This document shows positions 57,861 through 64,000 of a DNA stretch of 64,000 nt, piece by piece. Location of the stretch: the NCBI RefSeq assembly GCF_000003855.2, contig NW_003101677.1, forward strand, positions 1,120,392 to 1,184,391, given 5' to 3'. The notes beneath the pieces are model-generated. The model worked only from the letters and a program-made list of their open reading frames with translations, searched no databases and was not told where the DNA came from. This DNA comes from Blastomyces gilchristii SLH14081 (Eukaryota > Ascomycota > Eurotiomycetes > Onygenales > Ajellomycetaceae). The position numbers and the translations under genes are program-made. Positions within the stretch are counted from its first letter, which is position 1. Each line of letters opens with the position of its first letter.

Positions 57861-60537
57861 TTACAAACCCGCGGCCATATTACCCCGAGGTCTCTGATGT
57901 CCCATTCCGCCCGATACAACTAGAGGGCCGCTCTGCTTAGGGAGAGGTGCGGGTGGCGTGCTTGGAAACGATTGAGGTGGAGATATCGCTGGAGCGGTCT
58001 TATTTTTGAGATCGTAATCATACGGCACTTGCGATGGGGGCGGTTTAGGGGGCAGATGGGCAGGAGTACCCCATTTAGCTATTGAGTCGCGGGTCATCAT
58101 TGGAGAAGGCCCATGATGACCAGGTGTCGAATGATTCATGGAAGAAGTAGGTCCGAGTATTTTGGCATTAGTTTGAGGGTTTGGTTGATTTGAATGGTGG
58201 TGGTTCGAGGGGTCCTGGTTGGCCCCTGCCCACGGTGTCGGAGTGGGATATTGAGGCGAGTGTACGCCAGCTGGATTTATGCCTGGCTGTTGAGGTGGGT
58301 TCCCTAGAAATCGAGTTTGAGGGCTGCTTCCAGGAACGAAAGATCTTGTTTGAGGGTTAAAGGGTGGACGGGAAAAACTTCCGGGAAGAGGATGTTGTCC
58401 TGAGTTGTTCTGATGACTTGGTGCGAACGGCGGCTGGTTAGGAATCTGACCGTAAGGGTAAGTCGCCTGACTCGGATTCATTGAGTGTTGAGGGTAGTTT
58501 GGCCAGTGTGTATTAGACGGATTACGCTGGGTAGGCGATGGAGAGTAAGCGGTTGGGTATTGTGGTTGATTCCAGTTTGAAGAGCTCTGTTGCTGGAACG
58601 GGACTGTGTTGGGATGGGAGGGATATGAACTCATTCCAGGCGAGGATCTGGTTGAAGGCTGTTGAGGCACCATTGGCGGGATCTGGTTGACCGGAGAAAA
58701 TCCGGAGTATGGAGGGGATTGCTGCAAATGCCCCGGCTGCCAATTAGGTTGATTCATACGAGGCGGGATAGCAACAGGGTACTGTGGTGGTGCAGAAGTC
58801 AGGTTGCCCTGGGCTTGATATACCGCGTTTACATGGTTTCCATGCGGGAAATTAGCCGGCGGTGGTGAAGAAGTCGAGACGTAATAATGGGCTGGAGTAC
58901 CAAACGACCCTTCAGCCATCATGCCACTGTATGGAAGCGGAGCGCTAGAGTATGGAGCCCCTGGATAATATGCATTGAACTGGGACCGTGCCTCGAAACT
59001 GTCGTCACGTGGCGTTCTCTGCTTGTGTCCTTTTCGTTTGCCATTCCCGGAGTTGGACCGTGACATGTTTGCACTTTGATCCCCGCTATTTGAATGGTCC
59101 GAAGTCTTGGATTCAGGAAAATCCCTAAATATCCGCTCTCGAGCTTCCTGATATTTTGCTTCCCGCTCCTCTCGACTCAGGGTCGCCCGATCCTTTGCCG
59201 GAGTGGCTCCGGCCGATGATCCAAATCCTTCCTCATTAGTGCCGTCAGCACCGGCTTCCGATGTAGCTTTTGAAGGGGCTGAAGAACTAGGTGCCGTGCT
59301 TCCTGCACCCGACACCCTTTCTCCTGGCTGACCAGACCGACGCATAATTTTCATCGCTGGTGCATTTGGAGGCGGAGTTTTGTTTGCATTAGGAGGTTGG
59401 AGCATGCTTAAAGGGGTTGGCCTAAATCTCGAGTTTAGTGGACTACATTGTTTATACTCAAAAATTAAGACTATCAGAACTCACACTCTGCACCAAGGGG
59501 TTCGGTGAAGTCGAACGGATGTCACATTATTATCAACAAAGTGAGTTAGATGATAATAATCGCCGAGCTTATGTGCAAGCAGCCGTCCAAACGCGTTGCA
59601 CGGAGGCAATTCCAAAGACTGTTCACTATACGTGGGTTAGCACTGCATAGAGAGAGCTTCCGTTGGTAAATCAGACCTGCATACCTAGAACCTTTGATGA
59701 ATGCAATGATTTTCTCTTCAAGTTGAAGTATCAATAACCGATCCTTTGGTGAACTCATCGCTTCAAGCAGTTTCTCATCTGGCTCATCGGGGAAACTATG
59801 GAGGCTCAGTTCACTTTGGCCGTTCGGAGATACGATTCCCGGGAGGCACGAGTTATTAACTCGGGGTCTATTGGGAATGCGTTCGGATAAAGTTCCCTGG
59901 TCAGTTATCCGATACAAGCGTCCACCCGCCTCTGAGCCGACTTGGGAGCTCGGGGCCCCAGAAGCGGGTCCTGAGAAAGAGTCATCTTCTTCTGCGGCTT
60001 GGACGCTAGCACTATCATCTGGGCGCAACGATTCCTTTTCATCCATAGCAAAAGTCGTCACAGAAGCCATGCTCTTAGAGTCAAAGCTCGTTGGTTTAGT
60101 GGAAGAATTTGAAAGATGCGTTTGGTCGTCTTCAAAGGCTCCCTCAGGCTTAGCCACCCCATCATCACGGCTGTCTCCAGTGTCCGAATTGACTTCATGG
60201 CCCTTCTGCATGTTTATGTGGAAATCTTGCACCGACCTATTTAAATTCTCTATGGTATCGTGCGACTTCTGGTTTAGATTCTGAGGCGACTCATGAGCGG
60301 CGCTCTTCGAGTCATTTGAGGCTTCATCAATCCTCATCGGAGTACGGCTGTCAGGGCCAGTTTCAATCTGCGCAGAGTGGGTTTGCTGTGTTGGCGGAAG
60401 GCGCATTGCAGCAACCTAAGGCGAAGTATATTAGTTACATTATCCAGCAATATATTAATAAATCGAAAACTTGCAGTGCATACCGTTGCAAAGGAAGGGC
60501 GCTCCAGTTCTTGTTGAGAACGGTTGGAGGCCATCAT
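57861..60537 (-). CDS. R3H and SUZ domain RNA-binding protein
   Basis: Probable mRNA-binding protein of the R3H-SUZ group. Four exons (60537-60484, 60415-59685, 59625-59485, 59421-57861) give 828 aa with agreeing phases. A Ser/Asp-rich N-terminal region (~1-225) leads to a helix (LILQLEEKIIAFIKGS) and the R3H domain, ELPPCNAFGRLLAHKLGDYYHL (the R-x3-H core is RLLAH) with DNNVTSVRLHRTP, at ~240-305. The next splice links it to PTPLSMLQPPNAN and MKIMRR, then the SUZ motif SREEREAKYQEARERIFRDF (~400). The last ~400 residues are low-complexity Pro/Gln/Asn/Ser/Tyr, as in proteins of RNA granules. The R3H domain is split from the rest by short introns and only appears after splicing. Two adjacent ATGs (60537, 60534) are possible starts. 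Its targets are unknown. Confidence 0.88.
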
Positions 60538-61385
60538 GCTGAGCTAACGAATAGCTAGGCCAACGGACAATACCAACAAATAATGTCAAGATATTAACGC
60601 AGCTTAATAGAGCATCGAGAGAGCAAGGATCAAATGGAGTCAATGTCGCAAGGAAATCCCACTTCACACAAGTCTATATCGTTGGGCGACATATCTCTGG
60701 GTAAGGAAATTCGCCGTATAACTTTTAAATGGATTAAGCGAGAGTCAACAAAGAAAGCAAGGGCGTGGATCAGGAAGCAGAGAACATGACGGAGCGCCCA
60801 GAGATTCGATGGGTGTGTTCGGCGGGTGATTGATGCGTATATCACATTCACTGTAGAAAAAGCGAGACAAGGCTACTCCAAGCTGTCAGCACAGAAGTTT
60901 CATGCTGCAGGATCAAAATCCTGTGAGCAGCTGAAAAGACACGCGGTCCTCCAAAGAATGCAGGGCGATACTGGCGGGCAAAGAAGACGGGCTCACAGGC
61001 TGATCGGAGAATGTGTGCAGAGTTCAACCGGAATGGGCTGGGCGATGAGGTTGCTTTGGGCAGTGAGCGGGTTTGTCGCTGGTGGGGATTTGTCGTTTGC
61101 AGGGAGAATGCGGTGTCTTTGTCAGCTCGTTGCCGCGCGGCTGCGCTAATCTAGCGCTCCCTTCAGATGCGGTAACACTACATTGACGATAAGGAAGGCA
61201 ACGACAGGCTGCTAGAGGGTAGAGAAAATCTCAACACCTCCAGGTTTCTGCGCTCTATATATATATGCTCAGCTGGTTCGAAGTACGATATATTAGGGGC
61301 AACAACCCGCAGGAGAACACTGCAACACGCAACTCCGAGTCCAGTTCCTTCAATTAACTCTGCCCTATCTCACCTCAGGGATCCA
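60538..61385. promoter_or_regulatory. Divergent promoter region between the R3H-SUZ and zinc-knuckle genes
   Basis: About 0.85 kb between two outward-facing genes for RNA-binding proteins. A TATATATATA string lies at about 61255-61265, 120 bases before the zinc-knuckle ATG. The frame 60826-61149 has no domain support. Confidence 0.45.
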
Positions 61386-62433
61386 ATGAATCGATATCGA
61401 AATATCCCTGGCCTAAGGCCAACTTCCAAGGCAACAGCCACTACCTTGTGCCAAAAGTGTTTGAAAAGAGATAAGTTTTCTACCGTTCATTTCATCCCAA
61501 TGACGTCTTCGACTAACTGAACAATACGACACTATAGCTATGAGTGTAAAGCATCGGCTCAGGAACGGCCGTATATATCCCGTCCCTCCAGGACACAGCA
61601 GCTGGCAAACCCGAAGCTTGTCCCAGAACTAATGAGCGATGTTCCAAATGATTTGTTGCGAACGTACGTCTGCATTCCAAGTCCTGTTACCAAATGCACC
61701 AGCTAACGGTTTTCACAGCAAAGGTGTGGCTGATGAACAACTAGCACTGAATGAGGGTGCACGGGGTCGTAATATGGGGGACTTAGAAGATGATAGAGAC
61801 CATGATGGTATTCGAGGGCATCCTAGAAAACGGGTGCGATCTGTCTCTCCAGCGTACTCAGAACACTCCGTTTCTACAATCTCAACAAACCGCTCTTGGT
61901 CCCGATCTCCACGGCGAAAACGAGCTACCTCGCCCTCCCGTTCTAGATCAAACGAACGCAGAAGCACGAGAAACAGAAATGTTTCACGAGACTCACATAT
62001 TTCTTCTTCTTCTTTTGAAAGAAACGCAAGCACATTAAAAGGGAAAGAACGGGATTCAAGGCGAATAAGGAGATCACGGAGCCCAGTTGAACGAGGGCGA
62101 CAGTATGACTCAGGCAGACGCGGCAGTTGGAGAAACAGATCGCGAAGCCAGAGTATGGATAGAAGCTCAATTGCAAAGCACCGGCGATCATTAACTCCTT
62201 ACTCTCCCGAACGAAGCGGTCGGCATACAGAGTCTGGTCGCGCCCGGCGCCAACGCACCCCCAAGGAATCCCAGAATATTTCACGGAGTCCTTCAAGGGA
62301 ACGGGGTTACCAACCTCCTTATGATAGGGGTAGAGGAATACCCCAAAAGCCACCACCGCGCAAGGAACGAAGCTTAAGCCCCTTCAGCAAACGCTTGGCG
62401 TTAACTCAGGCGATGAATATGATGAATAGGTAA
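61386..62433 (+). CDS. ZCCHC10-like zinc-knuckle protein with RS-rich tail
   Basis: Predicted nuclear RNA-binding protein. Three exons (61386-61470, 61528-61663, 61719-62433) give 311 aa. Residues ~22-35 form a CCHC zinc knuckle, CQKCLKRGHYSYEC, followed by RPYISRPSRTQQLANPKLVP, as in ZCCHC10 (CQKC-x4-H-x4-C, then SRPSRT). The knuckle is interrupted by the first intron. No GT-AG choice gives the His and the correct spacing; an intron with AT...AC ends (61471-61527, starting ATAAGT, with CTAAC 12 bases before the end) restores it exactly. The second intron (61664-61718) is ordinary GT-AG. The last ~200 residues are rich in RS, SR and SP dipeptides, typical of splicing-related proteins. It is convergent with Cwf18. 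Confidence 0.85.
61471..61527 (+). other. Candidate U2-type AT-AC intron
   Basis: 57 nt, beginning ATAAGT and ending AC, with an ACTAAC branch-like site at 61512-61517. Splicing gives KRGHYSYEC in frame, completing the CCHC knuckle. The best GT-AG alternative (donor GTTTTC at 61474, acceptor AG at 61536) gives KRDNYEC and loses the zinc-binding His. Confidence 0.7.
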
Positions 62434-62777
62434 TGGACTTGTTGTGTATGTTAGCTAGAGAAATACTTTTGACTGAAAAAGCATATCGCTTTTTATTTAT
62501 TTCGTTCTGTTTGTCATACCCAGTTTTGATTTTCCAGCCCCGACTGCTATGGCCTATTGCGAGCTTCTGTTCCTTCGAAGCAAGGGTCATAAATTGGATC
62601 ACAGATATTCCCAAATACTAAATTACAACATTCTTTAATTTATGTCAAAAGTTCAATACTTCGCTAATGTTCCATGCCCCAAACCGTAATGCCGTTCCTA
62701 ACCCTCGTACAAACTCCCTTGCATGCTATCCAGAATAATGAAACAAATATAGAAAACGAAATACCGCAACTCCTGCA
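62434..62777. other. Intergenic region between convergent genes
   Basis: 344 bp of 3' flanking DNA shared by the zinc-knuckle and Cwf18 genes. No feature was recognised. Confidence 0.6.
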
Positions 62778-63416
62778 TCAACCCATCTCTGCGTCCTCCT
62801 CCCTTTGCCTCCTCTCTTCTTCAGCTTCATCCCTCTCCCTCAGGTGTATTCCCTCAACGAGGGCCCCTCCGTCAATGCCGACTTCCTGGCCATCCCCATC
62901 TAGGTCACCATCTTCAGAAGCCATATTTTTCTTCTTCCCTTCCGCTTCCCTTTGCGCATTCTGTATCCTCTCCCGAACCAATCTAGCGATCGCATTCTGA
63001 GTTCTCACATTTACGATCTTCATCTTCTCGTCTAGATCTCGTTTTAAATCCCAGTTTGGCTTTTTAGGTTGTAGCTTAAACAGGTCGATCGGCTTATCGG
63101 CTTCCTCGTCCTCCTTTGCAGCTTGTTCGGTGGATATCGCGATTCTTGAAGCTTGTTCTTCCAGAGTGGTTTGCCCTTTTATTGGGTCATATTCGAAACC
63201 AAGCTTTGGTCCCCGAGTCTCGGGATCGTAGTTTCTTCCGGACAAATATCGTGTAGACACATCTGTCGGTGTTCCTTCCTTTGAGCTATCTTGCTTCGAG
63301 GTATCCTGTCCAGCGGAATCTTGTTCGGGCTGTTTGCGTTTAAGAGAAGCGAGCTTTGCCAGGCGGGCTTTTCGGTCCGTCGCCGCAGCGTCAAGGGTAG
63401 AATGCGAAGAGGACAT
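62778..63416 (-). CDS. cwf18: Splicing factor Cwf18 (CCDC12 family)
   Basis: Component of the activated spliceosome linked to the Prp19/NineTeen complex. Single exon of 212 aa from MSSSHSTLDAAATDRKARL. Family blocks: RKARLAKLASLKRKQPE near the start, STRYLSGRNYDPETRGPKLG (~55-75), and PIDLFKLQPKKPNWDLKRDL with DEKMKIVNVRTQNAIARLVRERI (~110-155), which is the diagnostic PKK-x-x-WDLKRD...L..RT-x-x-AI pattern. The acidic C-terminal tail is low complexity. The frame runs upstream to 63815 without a stop, but the conserved start is the ATG at 63416. Identity is firm. Confidence 0.94.
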   Translation of the reverse strand: MSSSHSTLDAAATDRKARLAKLASLKRKQPEQDSAGQDTSKQDSSKEGTPTDVSTRYLSGRNYDPETRGPKLGFEYDPIKGQTTLEEQASRIAISTEQAAKEDEEADKPIDLFKLQPKKPNWDLKRDLDEKMKIVNVRTQNAIARLVRERIQNAQREAEGKKKNMASEDGDLDGDGQEVGIDGGALVEGIHLRERDEAEEERRQREEDAEMG

Positions 63417-64000
63417 GCTTAAATTGTGTAGCGAGGAAGAAATAAGAAAGGCAGGCGTGGAGAAAAAGGCTGTGATGTCTATATGTTTGGAAAATGGTCT
63501 GGCAGCGCCGAAGCCCGCGACGAAAACATCATTAAGGTTTAGCCACATCTCAGCCACACATCTGGTCAGCCACACCTCAAAAAAGAAAAGGTGAGTTCGA
63601 ATTTCTCGGCTGCAGCGATTTCGAGATACGAAAATCCACTCGCGCCCTTGAATTCTCGTCTCAATTATCCCAGGTTTACAAGCTATGTGAGTGGCATATA
63701 CAGATTGGATACCTTCAGTTGCGCTCTCTATGCTTGCGTCCCTGCATGCTCGCTCGCCCATGCAGTGTTTACCACTGCGAGCATCGGTGCTCGCAAGCCA
63801 GCAAGCGCTTGTCAATTAGACACCATGCTTTCCGCCGCGAAGTCACTTTGCCTAGATATGTAACTAGATATTATCATAATCGAGCCCGGCCCCGCTACGA
63901 AAATGTCCAGGACCAGGATGTTTTATGGCCCATGTCTGCTGAACAGGGACTCCTCTCTTCCCTCTTCTCCGTCCGCAGGTTGCAATTCCGGAACCCAGCG
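63417..64000. other. Upstream region of Cwf18, window end
   Basis: About 0.58 kb, including the Cwf18 promoter. The open frame that continues upstream of Cwf18 has no conserved content. No other gene is seen before the window ends. Confidence 0.5.

Noticed and set aside
61471..61536. Ordinary GT-AG intron in the zinc-knuckle gene
   Set aside because: It keeps the frame but gives KRDNYEC, which loses the zinc-binding His and the CCHC spacing; the AT-AC choice fits the family.

Overview
The window is nuclear DNA of a filamentous ascomycete. The evidence is short GT-AG introns with CTAAC/CTAAT-type branch sites, fungal-only families (Goodbye-NACHT STAND proteins, an S10 carboxypeptidase with a GPI signal, DIT1/DIT2-like genes) and ordinary eukaryotic housekeeping genes on both strands. 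Gene content and the CpG-depleted AT-rich tracts fit Eurotiomycetes, probably Onygenales. That placement is inference; nothing here names the species. No CRISPR array, operon or insertion sequence was seen, as expected for such a genome.

Layout. 1-6.6 kb is gene-poor: GC-rich simple repeats, a CpG-poor AT-rich tract, and a broken HNH-nuclease gene ending at a 42-base poly-T. From 6.7 to 23.1 kb come a cytochrome P450, a zinc alcohol dehydrogenase, an endosomal-type Na+/H+ exchanger, an F-box protein and a secreted, probably GPI-anchored serine carboxypeptidase. From 24.3 to 29.2 kb lies a decayed NLR-like (Goodbye-NACHT-TPR-ZZ) gene with an internal segment of about 0.3 kb that is inverted. 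NEM1 follows at 30-31.7 kb.

From 32.9 to 43.0 kb an MFS exporter, a DIT2-like P450 and a DIT1/PvcA-type isocyanide synthase form what looks like a small isocyanide or dityrosine-type biosynthetic cluster. The three functions match the yeast DIT1-DIT2-DTR1 set: synthase, oxidase, exporter. The C-terminal dioxygenase-like part of the synthase gene looks eroded.

From 43.7 kb to the end the window is mostly housekeeping: eIF2B beta, ribosomal protein uS12 (RPS23), a conserved disordered protein, a MICOS Mic12-like protein divergent from mitochondrial ribosomal protein bL17m, an uncharacterised 567-aa protein, a CpG-depleted tract, an R3H-SUZ protein, a ZCCHC10-like zinc-knuckle/RS protein and the splicing factor Cwf18. 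The ZCCHC10-like gene appears to need an AT-AC intron to rebuild its zinc knuckle. All splice sites were inferred by reading frames and motifs by hand; no transcript data or database search was available.
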